From Lyngbya sp. CCAP 1446/10 (lineage in GTDB: Bacteria > Cyanobacteriota > Cyanobacteriia > Cyanobacteriales > Microcoleaceae): 64,000 nucleotides of DNA. The position numbers and the translations under genes are program-made. The DNA lies in contig NZ_JAIGNI010000041.1 in NCBI RefSeq assembly GCF_026130175.1, forward strand, positions 1-64,000, given 5' to 3'. Below, one piece after another: positions 46,715 to 54,801 of the stretch; position 1 is the first letter of the stretch; every line of letters begins with the position of its first letter. The notes beneath the pieces were generated by a model. That model was not told where the DNA came from. It searched no databases and saw only the letters and a list, made by a program, of their open reading frames with translations.

Positions 46715-47557
46715 ATGAAATATCGTGCTTTAATTGTTGCACTTTTAGCATTTTGCATGAGTGCACTGGTTGCTTGTTCTTCGGCTCCTGATACAACGGT
46801 GGCGACTACCGAGTTACTCACCTACGACCAGATCAGAGGTACTGGATTGGCAAATAACTGCCCTAGTTTGGCAGAAACTTCTCGTGGCTCGATCCCTATT
46901 GAAGCGGGCGCAACCTATAAACTGACTGGTATGTGTTTGCAGCCCACAACTTATTTTGTGAAGGAAGAACCAGCAAACAAACGCCAAGAGGCAGAATTTG
47001 TGCCTGGTAAAGTGCTGACTCGGTTCACGTCGAGCATTGACCAAGTTCAAGGTAAGCTTGAGGTTGGTAATGATGGGACTCTGACTTTTACAGAAGAGGA
47101 TGGCTTGGACTTTCAAGCAATTACGATTCTGTTACCGGGCGGAGAGCAAGTACCTTTCTTGTTCACTATTAAAGAGCTGGTAGCCAGTTCCGAGCCTGGA
47201 GTGGTTGCTATCAATACTTCCACCGATTTGCGAGGAGAATTTAACGTTCCTTCTTACCGCAGCGCTAGCTTTTTAGACCCTAAAGCTCGCGGGGTAGCCA
47301 CGGGCTACGACCATGCTGTAGCGCTTCCGGCTACAGACAATTCCAAACTCAAACGCTCTAATGTGAAGCTGGCTGACACCAGCACCAAGGCGGGCAAAAT
47401 TTCTTTGCAAGTTGCTAAAGTCAACAGCGCCACTGGCGAAATAGGCGGGATTTTTGAAAGCAGACAGACTTCTGATACTGATTTGGGAGCTAGACCTGCT
47501 TTGGATGTGAAAATTCGCGGTTTGTTTTACGCTCGCATTGAGCCTTCTGTGTCGTAA
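46715..47557 (+). CDS. psbO: Photosystem II manganese-stabilizing protein PsbO
   Basis: PsbO is the 33-kDa extrinsic lumenal protein that stabilises the Mn4CaO5 cluster of photosystem II. The 280-residue precursor begins MKYRALIVALLAF, a signal peptide ending in LVAC, which reads as a lipobox with Cys21. The mature part shows the family landmarks LTYDQIRGTGLANNCP, LCLQPTTYFVKEEP-type (here MCLQPTTYFVKEEP), NKRQEAEFVPGK, EEDGLDFQAIT, STDLRGEFNVPSYR, FLDPKARGVATGYD and the C-terminal GLFYARIEP. The two disulfide Cys (NNC and GMC) are present. The start at 46715 gives a proper signal peptide; an ATG at 46706 is nearer GGAG and is an alternative three residues longer. It is followed by a long palindrome. 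Confidence 0.97.
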   Translation: MKYRALIVALLAFCMSALVACSSAPDTTVATTELLTYDQIRGTGLANNCPSLAETSRGSIPIEAGATYKLTGMCLQPTTYFVKEEPANKRQEAEFVPGKVLTRFTSSIDQVQGKLEVGNDGTLTFTEEDGLDFQAITILLPGGEQVPFLFTIKELVASSEPGVVAINTSTDLRGEFNVPSYRSASFLDPKARGVATGYDHAVALPATDNSKLKRSNVKLADTSTKAGKISLQVAKVNSATGEIGGIFESRQTSDTDLGARPALDVKIRGLFYARIEPSVS

Positions 47558-47574
47558 AATTGGCTTTCTGGATC

Positions 47575-47601
47575 GATCCTCTGCGAGGGCTTCGCCAACG
47601 A
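47575..47601. repeat. Dispersed 27-bp repeat, copy 2
   Basis: It matches 127-153 with two or three differences, 17 nt after the psbO stop codon. Confidence 0.6.
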
Positions 47602-47640
47602 ACTTGAGCAGTTTTTTGCCCTAAAGCTACTGCTCGCCCT

Positions 47641-47690
47641 TCATTAGCCAACAGTCTTTGGCAAGATAACTTAAGACTGTTGACTAATGA
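47641..47690 (+). repeat. Long imperfect palindrome after psbO
   Basis: TCATTAG-C-CAACAGTCTT pairs with AAGACTGTTG-A-CTAATGA: 17 of 18 positions match, with a 14-nt loop. It uses the cattagtca motif seen in other spacer repeats here. It could end the psbO transcript although no T-run follows. The rest of the 47558-47995 spacer shows no gene. Confidence 0.6.
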
Positions 47691-47995
47691 CTAAATTTAT
47701 GATTTAAGGCGTTATGAGTTATAAGATTTTTAATTAATAAGAGTATTGCGTTTAAACAGATTTTAGATTATAATGTGGTGTCAAAAAAGAATGTCCGTAA
47801 ATTTAATGATTTTGCTAAATATTTTTGGATGAATTCGCCAAATCGCTTAGCAGTAAAAAGATTCAACTGCTGTGTCCGCGATCACGGCTATTCAATGCTA
47901 GGATTACACCACATCAAGATATATTTTTTTAGACTAGATTGGAAACTAGATATAAAGCAACATCAGTCCTCTGCTCTACCAACCCTTATGCCACC

Positions 47996-48769
47996 ATGTC
48001 TACCACAATCCCCAACGAGCTAAAAAGCGAAAATTTGCAATTGTTGCGCGAGTACCAAGATTCTGGCTCGAATGAAGTCCGCAATCAGTTAGTTCAACTG
48101 AATATTGGACTGGTGAGAAAAGAAGTTTACCACTGGATGAACCAGTGCGGTGAAAGCTACGACGATTTGCAGCAAGTTGGGTGTATTGGGTTGATTAGGG
48201 CGATCGAGCGATTCGAGCTGTCGAGGGGACACGCTTTTAGTTCCTTTGCAATTCCCTACATTCGGGGCGAAATTCAACACTACTTGCGAGACAAAAGCCC
48301 TTCGGTGCGAGTTCCGCGCCACTGGCTGGCCCTGGAACGTAAGTCTGTCGCAGCAATCAAGGATTTGCAGGTGCAGTTCAACCGCAAACCTACGGATGCA
48401 GAAGTAGCAGCAGTGCTTGAGGTTTCTGTTGAAGAATGGCGAGAAATTAAGTTGGCCCACCTCAACCGATCGCCTTTGAGTTTGGACGCGCCGGTGCAAG
48501 ATGAAGATGAGGGGGCGACTTGTCTGGGAGAATTGGTGCCCGATAGCAAGTATCGGAGTTTTCAGTTGGCGCAAGAGGATCAAATTCGGGTACAGCAAGC
48601 TTTGGCGATGTTGGAAAAACGGACTCGCGAGATATTGGAGTTTGTTTTTCTCTACGATTTGACGCAGAAAGAAACAGCCGAACGCTTGGGTATCAGCGCG
48701 GTGACTGTTTCTCGGCGAGTTAAGAAGGGGCTGGATTTGCTGAAGGAAATTATGACGAAACAGCTTTAG
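47996..48769 (+). CDS. sigF: RNA polymerase sigma factor, SigF-type (group 3)
   Basis: The 257-residue alternative sigma factor of the SigB/SigF/SigG type lacks regions 1.1 and 1.2. Region 2 includes NQLVQLNIGLVRKEVYHW and DDLQQVGCIGLIRAIERFE (core binding and -10 melting), followed by FSSFAIPYIRGEIQHYLRD (2.3-2.4). Region 3 holds KPTDAEVAAVLEVSVEEW, and region 4 the helix-turn-helix TQKETAERLGISAVTVSRRVKKG. In Synechocystis SigF controls pilus and motility genes; that role here is inferred from orthology. The ATG at 47996 was preferred to the TTG at 47939, which adds an unconserved 19-residue tail. It is monocistronic, 440 nt after psbO. No anti-sigma gene is adjacent. Confidence 0.9.
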   Translation: MSTTIPNELKSENLQLLREYQDSGSNEVRNQLVQLNIGLVRKEVYHWMNQCGESYDDLQQVGCIGLIRAIERFELSRGHAFSSFAIPYIRGEIQHYLRDKSPSVRVPRHWLALERKSVAAIKDLQVQFNRKPTDAEVAAVLEVSVEEWREIKLAHLNRSPLSLDAPVQDEDEGATCLGELVPDSKYRSFQLAQEDQIRVQQALAMLEKRTREILEFVFLYDLTQKETAERLGISAVTVSRRVKKGLDLLKEIMTKQL

Positions 48770-48939
48770 TCAGCAGTCATTAGTCATTAGTCATTAGTCA
48801 GCAGTCATTAGTCATTAGCGAGTTGCTACCAATGATCAATGCCCAATCCCTCCGCTTCGCTTCGCCCAATCCCTCCGCTTCGCTTCGCCCAATCCCTCCG
48901 CTTCGCTTCGCCCAATGACCAATGACTAATGACTAATTT
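48770..48939. repeat. Compound tandem repeat cluster between sigF and aspartate aminotransferase
   Basis: GTCATTA heptamers (about 48774-48820) precede three perfect 23-bp copies of a CCCAATCCCTCCGCTTCGCT-type unit at 48842-48864, 48865-48887 and 48888-48910. The cluster closes with CCAATGACTAATGACTAA, the complement of the opening heptamers. Together they form one large inverted structure between convergent genes. Confidence 0.85.
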
Positions 48940-50106
48940 TTAGATGCTGCGGACAAATTTATCGAGCCTTTCTACGGCTTTTTTAATTGTGCCTAAATCG
49001 GTGGCGTAAGACAAGCGAATGTGGTCGTCTGCGCCAAAAGCAATGCCGGGAATGACTGCTACTTGCTGCTGTTCTAAGAAAGCATCGGAAAATTCCAGAG
49101 AATTCATTCCTGTTTTGCTGATGTTGACAAACATATAGAAAGCGCCGTCTGGTTTGATGCAGCTAATGCCGGGGATAGCATCGAGTAATTCAAATATTAC
49201 TTCACGCCGATCGGCAAAAGCTAGTCGCATGGTTTCGACAGACTCTTGGCTGCTTTCCAAAGCTGCGATCGCGCCGTACTGTGCAAAAGTACACACGTTT
49301 GAGGTACTGTGACCTTGAATGGTGCTGGTGGCTTTAATTATTTCGAGCGGCCCGGCTAAATAGCCAATGCGCCAGCCTGTCATGGAATAACCTTTGGCAA
49401 AACCGCTGCTGATCAGGGTGCGATCGAAGATTTCCTTACCCAGGGAACCGATGCTGACGTGTTGCGCGCCGTCATATATGATTTTTTCGTAAATCTCGTC
49501 CGAAACGACTAAAATATCTCGATCAACTATCACCTCGGCCAGCGCTTTGATTTCCGCTGGAGTGTAAACCATTCCCGTCGGGTTAGAAGGCGAATTCAGC
49601 ACAAATAACTTGGTTTTGGGAGTAATCGCTCGATTCAGTTGATCCGGTGTAATTTTATATCCTGTAGAAGCATCTGTCCGTACAATTACGGGCTTACCGC
49701 TGGCGAGTTTGACCATTTCTGGGTAGCTCACCCAGTAGGGAGCCGGAATAATTACTTCATCTCCAGGCTCGATCAGAGCCATCATCAGATTGTAAAGCGA
49801 ATGCTTGCCGCCGTTGGTGACAATGATATTTTCCGGTTGATAGTTAAGATTGTTGTCGTCGCGGAGTTTGCGGGCGATCGCAGCCTTTAACAGCGGTTCC
49901 CCAGCCACAGGGCCATACTTAGTCTTCCCCGCATCCAAAGCTTGCTTTGCCGCCGCTTTAATGTGTTCGGGGGTATCAAAGTCGGGTTCTCCCGTACTCA
50001 AACTACAGACATCAATCCCTTCTGCCCTCATGGCTTTAGCCTTAGCTGCGATCGCCAAGGTTATGGAAGGAGGAACCTCGCCCACTCGTGCTGCCAACTT
50101 GATCAT
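48940..50106 (-). CDS. aspC: Aspartate (possibly also prephenate) aminotransferase, PLP-dependent
   Basis: The 388-residue fold-type I class I aminotransferase interconverts aspartate/2-oxoglutarate and oxaloacetate/glutamate in the cytosol. Visible sites are NSPSNPTG with Asn175, VSDEIYEK with Asp203 and Tyr206, the PLP Schiff-base lysine Lys238 in [17 protein letters not shown], and Arg246. The N terminus [17 protein letters not shown] fits the AspC Ib subgroup, some of which also aminate prephenate; that dual activity is not provable here. Length is typical. The ATG at 50106 is the natural start. It diverges from apt, sharing a 236-nt AT-rich spacer. Confidence 0.94.
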   Translation of the reverse strand: MIKLAARVGEVPPSITLAIAAKAKAMRAEGIDVCSLSTGEPDFDTPEHIKAAAKQALDAGKTKYGPVAGEPLLKAAIARKLRDDNNLNYQPENIIVTNGGKHSLYNLMMALIEPGDEVIIPAPYWVSYPEMVKLASGKPVIVRTDASTGYKITPDQLNRAITPKTKLFVLNSPSNPTGMVYTPAEIKALAEVIVDRDILVVSDEIYEKIIYDGAQHVSIGSLGKEIFDRTLISSGFAKGYSMTGWRIGYLAGPLEIIKATSTIQGHSTSNVCTFAQYGAIAALESSQESVETMRLAFADRREVIFELLDAIPGISCIKPDGAFYMFVNISKTGMNSLEFSDAFLEQQQVAVIPGIAFGADDHIRLSYATDLGTIKKAVERLDKFVRSI

Positions 50107-50342
50107 TGGATTTTAGATATTATATTTTTGACTTTAGATCATAGGTTGACAAATGGTGATATTCAACCCTGTTGTTAAGGAATTATGACATTTGTTTACA
50201 TAGTACGTAAAGCATTAAGCAATTAAAGAATAAAAATTTAAGAAGCTCTTAGTTTGAATTTTAGTTTTAAATTGAAAAATTTGAGGTTATCATTGTACCA
50301 TTTTTGATGCCTGATTACCCTCAACTCCGATCTGCAAGCTTT

Positions 50343-50855
50343 ATGGATCTCAAATCTCTGATTCGCGACATTCCTGATTTCCCCAAACCGGGAATTATGT
50401 TTCGAGACATTACAACCTTGCTCCGCAACCCCCAAGGGCTGAGGTATACCATTGACAGTTTAGCTGAAAAATGCTCTGCAATGTCTGCTGACTATGTGGT
50501 GGGCATGGAATCCCGCGGCTTCATCTTTGGCGCGCCTTTGGCTTATAAAATGGGAGTGGGCTTTATTCCTGTCCGCAAGCCGGGGAAACTGCCTGGAGAA
50601 GTTTATTCTGCTGAGTACGAGTTGGAGTATGGTGTCGATCGACTGGAGATGCACAAAGATGCGATGACAACCGGCAGCCGGGTGCTGATTGTGGACGATT
50701 TAATCGCCACTGGCGGAACAGCGGCGGCGACGGCTCAGTTGTTGCAGCAAGCGGGCTGCGAGCTTGTCGGTTTTGCTTTTGTGATCGAATTGCAGGCTTT
50801 GGGCGGCAGGCAGAAATTGCCGGATGTGCCGATCGTCACGCTAGTGGAGTATTAG
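50343..50855 (+). CDS. apt: Adenine phosphoribosyltransferase
   Basis: This 170-residue purine-salvage enzyme makes AMP from adenine and PRPP in the cytosol. The N terminus [18 protein letters not shown] is the standard Apt start. [18 protein letters not shown] and the flexible RKPGKLPGE loop follow, and the PRPP-binding motif [16 protein letters not shown] is intact. The start at 50343 was chosen from this homology; upstream TTG (50304) and ATG (50307) codons are in frame but add a non-conserved stretch, and no Shine-Dalgarno helps. It is monocistronic; repeats follow. Confidence 0.96.
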   Translation: MDLKSLIRDIPDFPKPGIMFRDITTLLRNPQGLRYTIDSLAEKCSAMSADYVVGMESRGFIFGAPLAYKMGVGFIPVRKPGKLPGEVYSAEYELEYGVDRLEMHKDAMTTGSRVLIVDDLIATGGTAAATAQLLQQAGCELVGFAFVIELQALGGRQKLPDVPIVTLVEY

Positions 50856-51172
50856 TTATACCAAATCCGGGTTAAATATCCCCTTGATCACTCGGCGGTT
50901 GAAACCGCGTCTATACAAACAAAGTCGGCCTACGCCGACTTAAAGAATAAAGGGGGTATGATACTCGGTTTTGATATTTGTTGACTGTTGACTGTTAACT
51001 GTTGACTGCTGAATAAAAACTACTGACAAATAATATCCTTGACCTTTGCATCGGAATTATTCATCTCTCTCTTCTCTTTCTCTGCGATCTCTGCGTTCTC
51101 TGTGGTTAAATCATTCCGATGCAATCGGCATTAATATCATGCACAAATCTAAAATCTAAAATCTAAAAGAGT
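50856..51172. repeat. Spacer with palindromes and heptamer repeats
   Basis: The 317-nt spacer holds GGCGGTTGAAACCGC, a GTCGGC/GCCGAC hairpin (about 50923-50939), and four TTGACTG-type heptamers (50981-51008, one degenerate). Just before the next gene are three AAATCTA heptamers (about 51146-51168). No gene is seen. Confidence 0.7.
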
Positions 51173-52213
51173 ATGACTTCTATTAAATCTAATCGAAATT
51201 GGCGAATGTTAAATTCTCTGTTTGGTGGCGAGACATTTACCTATGTTGTCAAGCGACTGTTGCAAGCACTTTTAACCCTATTTTTAGCATCGGCTCTTTG
51301 TTTTGCAATTATTGAGTTGGCACCGGGAAATTACTTAGATACCTTGAGCCAAAATCCGAAAATTTCCCCGGAGACACTCAAGCAACTCGAACAGCAGTTC
51401 GGCTTAGATAAACCAGCGATTGTGCAGTACGGGCTGTGGTTGCAACAAATTGTGACGCGGGGAAATTTTGGCACGAGTTTTGTGTATCAGCGATCGGTAG
51501 CGTCGCTGCTGTGGGAACGGGTGCCGGCGACGTTGTTGATGGCAGGAGCCTCTTTGATTGTAACTTGGGCGATCGCGCTTCCTTTGGGAATTGTCGCGGC
51601 CGTTAATCAGAATAAAACTGTCGATCGAGTTTTGCAAGTAGTCAGCTACACCGCACAGGGATTTCCCAGCTTTATCACAGCCTTGCTGCTGCTATTTTTG
51701 GCTCAAAATACTTCCCCTCTTTTCCCAGTCGGAGGAATGACCAGCATCGATCATGCAGACTTACCTTGGTGGGGACAAATCCTCGATTACTGCTGGCACT
51801 TAATCTTGCCAACAATCGCCCTCAGCGTTACTGGTTTTGCAGGCTTGCAAAGATTGATGCGCGGACAATTATTGGACGTGCTGCGTCAAGATTACATCCG
51901 CACCGCCAAGGCCAAAGGTTTACCGGACAATCGAGTAATTTACGTTCACGCTTTGCGGAATGCGATTAATCCGTTGATTACGCTATTGGGTTTTGAGTTT
52001 GCTAGTTTGTTAAGCGGTGCGTTTATTGCTGAATTTTTCTTTAATTGGCCTGGTTTGGGAAAGCTGACTTTGGAAGCTGTGACTAATCAAGATTTGTACT
52101 TAGTGATGGCAAGTTTGATGATGGGTGCGACGATGTTGATTGTGGGGAATTTGTTGGCGGATTTGCTGCTGAAGGCGATCGATCCTCGGATTAAGCTGGA
52201 AGATTTGAAATAG
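51173..52213 (+). CDS. ABC transporter permease, DppB/OppB-type
   Basis: The 346-residue inner-membrane permease of the dipeptide/oligopeptide/nickel importer class has an N-terminal TM near 30-48 (LLQALLTLFLASALCFAIIE), a periplasmic loop, and about five further TMs. The cytoplasmic EAA-like loop lies in LRQDYIRTAKAKGLPDNRVIYVHALRNAINP. The end GNLLADLLLKAIDPRIKL is characteristic of DppB proteins. No ATPase, second permease or binding-protein gene is adjacent; in cyanobacteria these genes are often scattered. The ATG at 51173 follows heptamer repeats without a clear ribosome binding site. Substrate unknown. Confidence 0.92.
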   Translation: MTSIKSNRNWRMLNSLFGGETFTYVVKRLLQALLTLFLASALCFAIIELAPGNYLDTLSQNPKISPETLKQLEQQFGLDKPAIVQYGLWLQQIVTRGNFGTSFVYQRSVASLLWERVPATLLMAGASLIVTWAIALPLGIVAAVNQNKTVDRVLQVVSYTAQGFPSFITALLLLFLAQNTSPLFPVGGMTSIDHADLPWWGQILDYCWHLILPTIALSVTGFAGLQRLMRGQLLDVLRQDYIRTAKAKGLPDNRVIYVHALRNAINPLITLLGFEFASLLSGAFIAEFFFNWPGLGKLTLEAVTNQDLYLVMASLMMGATMLIVGNLLADLLLKAIDPRIKLEDLK

Positions 52214-52307
52214 TAGAATTATTCCTGGACGCACGCGGGGTGAAAAACCCTAGCTTATAACTTGTGTTATAATTTGATAGTACCTCGATTGAACATGATA
52301 AATTGCT

Positions 52308-52607
52308 TTGGATTATAATTTTGATTGGAATCCAGCCAAATAAAAGCAAAATATTCGCAAACATCAATTAAATTTTCGTTTGGCATCAACTGTTTTCCGC
52401 GATCGTTCTCAATTAACAATCTATGATGAAGAACACAGTCAAGATGAAGATAGATGGATTACCATAGGCTTAGATGAAACAGGAATTTTAAGGGTTGTTG
52501 TCCATACCTTTGAACAAACCGATCGCACCTCCTGTATAATTCGGATTATTTCAGCCCGCAAAGCTAATTTCACAGAAACCCAACCTTATCAAGAGAGGAA
52601 ATTATGA
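52308..52607 (+). pseudogene. brnT: BrnT-family toxin gene with early nonsense codon
   Basis: The frame from 52308 (TTG) reads LDYNFDWNPAK, then TAA at 52341-52343, then KQNIRKHQLNFRLASTVFRDRS and on to the natural end. FDW.P.K..N..KH...F..A..VF is the BrnT N-terminal signature, so a single stop codon interrupts an otherwise intact toxin gene of about 99 codons. The rest (DEEHSQDEDRWITIGLDE, VVVHTFE, RIISARKA) is well conserved. A 75-residue product could still start at a TTG at 52380 but would lack the first strand and helix with catalytic residues. The end overlaps the next gene by ATGA. It could also be a sequencing error. Confidence 0.8.
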
Positions 52608-52804
52608 AATCAGAGTATGATTTTTCTTCATCAGAACAAGGCAAGTTTTACCATCCTGATGCTAGGTTTCATTATCCCATTTATCTCGAACCCGATGTCG
52701 AGGACTTTGTGACTAAAATTGCCGATCGTAAAAATATTGAGGTTCAAGCTTTGGTCAATGAATGGCTGAGAAATAATATTAAACTAATTCAAAGTGTTGA
52801 GTAG
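52604..52804 (+). CDS. BrnA-like / ribbon-helix-helix-type antitoxin
   Basis: The 66-residue protein overlaps the BrnT-like gene by 4 nt (ATGA), with GAGAGG upstream. It begins MKSEYDFSSSEQGKFYHPDARF and ends in IYLEPDVEDFVTKIADRKNIEVQALVNEWLRNNIKLI. The YLE strand followed by two helices is the pattern of ribbon-helix-helix antitoxins of BrnT systems. It would bind and neutralise the toxin and repress the operon. It is intact although its toxin is broken. It is assigned to the antitoxin role from position and pattern. Confidence 0.82.
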   Translation: MKSEYDFSSSEQGKFYHPDARFHYPIYLEPDVEDFVTKIADRKNIEVQALVNEWLRNNIKLIQSVE

Positions 52805-53513
52805 GTGAAAAACCTAGTTTTTTTTCTCAAGTGGTTTGGCTGATAGTACCGATCGCGATCGACCGCAAAAGGAGAAATGACATCGATTTGCAAGTAGCAG
52901 CAGGCGAAGTCAAAAGTTAACGATATTCTCATGCCCTGTTTGCCCGATGCCCCATTACCCATCTCGGAGTGTTTTGTGTCAGAAAAACAACCAAACGAGC
53001 CAATGAGTTTTAGCAGCTTTGCTGACTGGTGCAGGGATATTGACAGCCTTTCAGCAGAGGCAAGGCGCACAGTTAAAGTGTTGTTAAAAAAGGCTGGCAC
53101 TGATGACCCTGAAGCAGCGGAGCAGATACTTTCAAGCATGACAGAACTGGATCTCCGCAGCAATCGAATTACCGACATCAGCTCTCTCGGTTCGCTCACC
53201 AATTTGACAACACTCAATCTGGGCAGAAATAGAATTACCGACATTAGTTCCCTCGGCTCGCTCACCAAAAAACGAGCGAGAAGCCCCTGGCTTTAGACAT
53301 GGGGAGGAAAGCGGCAGCGACGACCGTCACCTAACATCTGTGTGCTCAATTAATTCCTTCATAGCAGAAGATAGGCTACGACAGATTTGACCCGTGCTGT
53401 AGATAGATCTAGAGTACGGGTCAAATCATGAATAAAAACAGAAGTATAATGTTTATTGTTGACAGAATGAAATCCTACTATTCTAGTATACTGTAACAAG
53501 GAGGAAAGAGAAT

Positions 53514-54764
53514 ATGTATGGATGTCAACAGAATTTAATCAGCCCAACTAAAGACTTAAAAGCAATTCTAGAATTCCTGTGCAACGAGTCATCAAAGTTG
53601 ACGAACTGCGGAATATATTATGCTCGTCAAATGTACTTTAAAACAGGCAAAATACCGAGTAGGGCCCAGTTGCACAAAGTGCTTGGCACAGAAAATCATA
53701 ACTTGCATTACAAAGCATTTTATTCCGATACCGCGCAACAGATTTTAACTACCGTCGCTGAGTCTTTTAAATCCTACATTGGACTACTGAAAGGAATTGG
53801 TAAAGGCACTGTAACCCAAAGACCTAGATTGCCAAATTATCGACAAGGCGGTCTAGCTTTAGTGACTTATACAGGTCGCTCTGTCCGGCTTAAGGATGGA
53901 TTACTGAGATTCCCATTGGGCAGCAAAGTTAAAACTTGGTTCGGCTTGGATGCTTTCTATCTCCCTATGCCTACCAACCTAGACTACAAAGCAATCAGAG
54001 AATATAGGATTATACCTCGAAACGGTTCCTTCTATTTAGAGTTGATTTACAAATCGAAAGATGTCCAAGTAGAGGTAGATCAATCCAATGCTTTGATGAT
54101 AGACCACGGGATGAACAATTGGTTGACTTGTATCAGCAATGTGGGGACTAGCTTGATAATTGACGGACTACATCTGAAGTCCATCAATCAAGGATATAAC
54201 AAGCGTGTTGCGTTTTTGATGAAAGGGAAAGCGAATGGTTACTGGTCAAAGCGATTGGAGTGTTTAACTGAGAATCGCAATCGCACCATGCGAGATGCTG
54301 TCAACAAAGCAGCTCGAAAAGTAATAAATCATTGCTTGCTAAATAAAATTGGCACTGTAGTATTCGGCTGGAATGCTGGAATGAAAAATGGTATTAATTT
54401 GGGATCTAAAACTAATCAAAATTTTGTTCAGATTCCAACTGGCAGGCTAAAATCTCGTATTTCTCAGTTATGCGAACAGTATGGGATTCGGTTTATCGAA
54501 ACGGAAGAATCGTATACGTCGAAGGCTTCCTTTGTCGATCTTGATTTGCTACCTAAATTCTGCGAAAAACCAGAAGGGTGGCAACCAAGCGGTCAAAGAG
54601 TTAAGCGCGGATTGTATCGCACTCTTGAAGGTTTGTTGATTAATGCAGATTGCAATGGGGCAGGCAATATCGGTAGAAAAGTAGCGGCAACTTTGGGGAT
54701 TTGTCTCAAAGAAGTCAGTAGAGGCACATTGATAACGCCTTTGAAAGTCCCTTTGTGGTCTTAG
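53514..54764 (+). CDS. tnpB: TnpB family RNA-guided nuclease
   Basis: The 416-residue OrfB/TnpB protein would cleave DNA guided by a right-end RNA and help keep the element after excision. RuvC-I Asp lies in LMIDHGMNN (about 199). At the usual RuvC-II Glu position the sequence is VVFGWNAGMKNG with no Glu; a Glu pair instead appears in FIETEESYTSK (about 325-331), the rearranged site described for some TnpB clades and Fanzor. RuvC-III Asp is in INADCNGAGNI. The CxxC zinc ribbon is lost: FVDLDLLPKFCEKPEGWQ has one Cys. GGAGG precedes the ATG by about 10 nt. The frame is intact and in the same direction as the broken host gene. Confidence 0.9.
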   Translation: MYGCQQNLISPTKDLKAILEFLCNESSKLTNCGIYYARQMYFKTGKIPSRAQLHKVLGTENHNLHYKAFYSDTAQQILTTVAESFKSYIGLLKGIGKGTVTQRPRLPNYRQGGLALVTYTGRSVRLKDGLLRFPLGSKVKTWFGLDAFYLPMPTNLDYKAIREYRIIPRNGSFYLELIYKSKDVQVEVDQSNALMIDHGMNNWLTCISNVGTSLIIDGLHLKSINQGYNKRVAFLMKGKANGYWSKRLECLTENRNRTMRDAVNKAARKVINHCLLNKIGTVVFGWNAGMKNGINLGSKTNQNFVQIPTGRLKSRISQLCEQYGIRFIETEESYTSKASFVDLDLLPKFCEKPEGWQPSGQRVKRGLYRTLEGLLINADCNGAGNIGRKVAATLGICLKEVSRGTLITPLKVPLWS

Positions 54765-54801
54765 TCAAGAATCCCCCTGATTCATCAGTGGGGAGTATCA
54801 A
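54600..54801 (+). ncRNA. Probable right-end (omega) guide RNA of the tnpB element
   Basis: TnpB nucleases use an RNA from the 3' end of their own gene and the right end, with the guide just outside the element. Here the right end folds into the bulged-T hairpin at 54773-54793 followed by AGTATCAA. The guide would begin with CAATCTGACAACACTC. The 5' limit shown is arbitrary. Existence is inferred from the family. Confidence 0.4.

Larger units (their letters stand above)
53266..54801 (+). mobile_element. IS200/IS605-type element carrying only tnpB (IS1341-like)
   Basis: The borders come from the interrupted leucine-rich-repeat frame. Left flank GCTCAC joined to right flank CAATCTGAC restores LGSLTNLTTLNL exactly, with an ambiguity of 1-3 nt. 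No target duplication is present. The left flank ends TCAC and the element ends TCAA, the kind of tetranucleotide pair used by IS200/IS605 transposases. Each end has a hairpin with a bulged T: CCCCTG/CA-T-GGGG (53284-53304) and CCCCCTGA/TCAG-T-GGGG (54773-54793). A 12-bp inverted repeat, GATTTGACCCGT/ACGGGTCAAATC, lies at 53384-53427. It has no tnpA, so it is non-autonomous. Confidence 0.85.

Noticed and set aside
48089-48598. A 169-codon frame antisense to the sigma factor gene
   Set aside because: It is a shadow of the sigF-like coding sequence; the sense product has all sigma regions.
48842-48910. Three 23-bp direct repeats as a possible CRISPR array
   Set aside because: The copies abut with no spacers and there are no cas genes.
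53444-53492. A TTGACA...TATACT promoter for tnpB
   Set aside because: The boxes at 53459-53464 and 53487-53492 are 22 nt apart, too far for a standard promoter.
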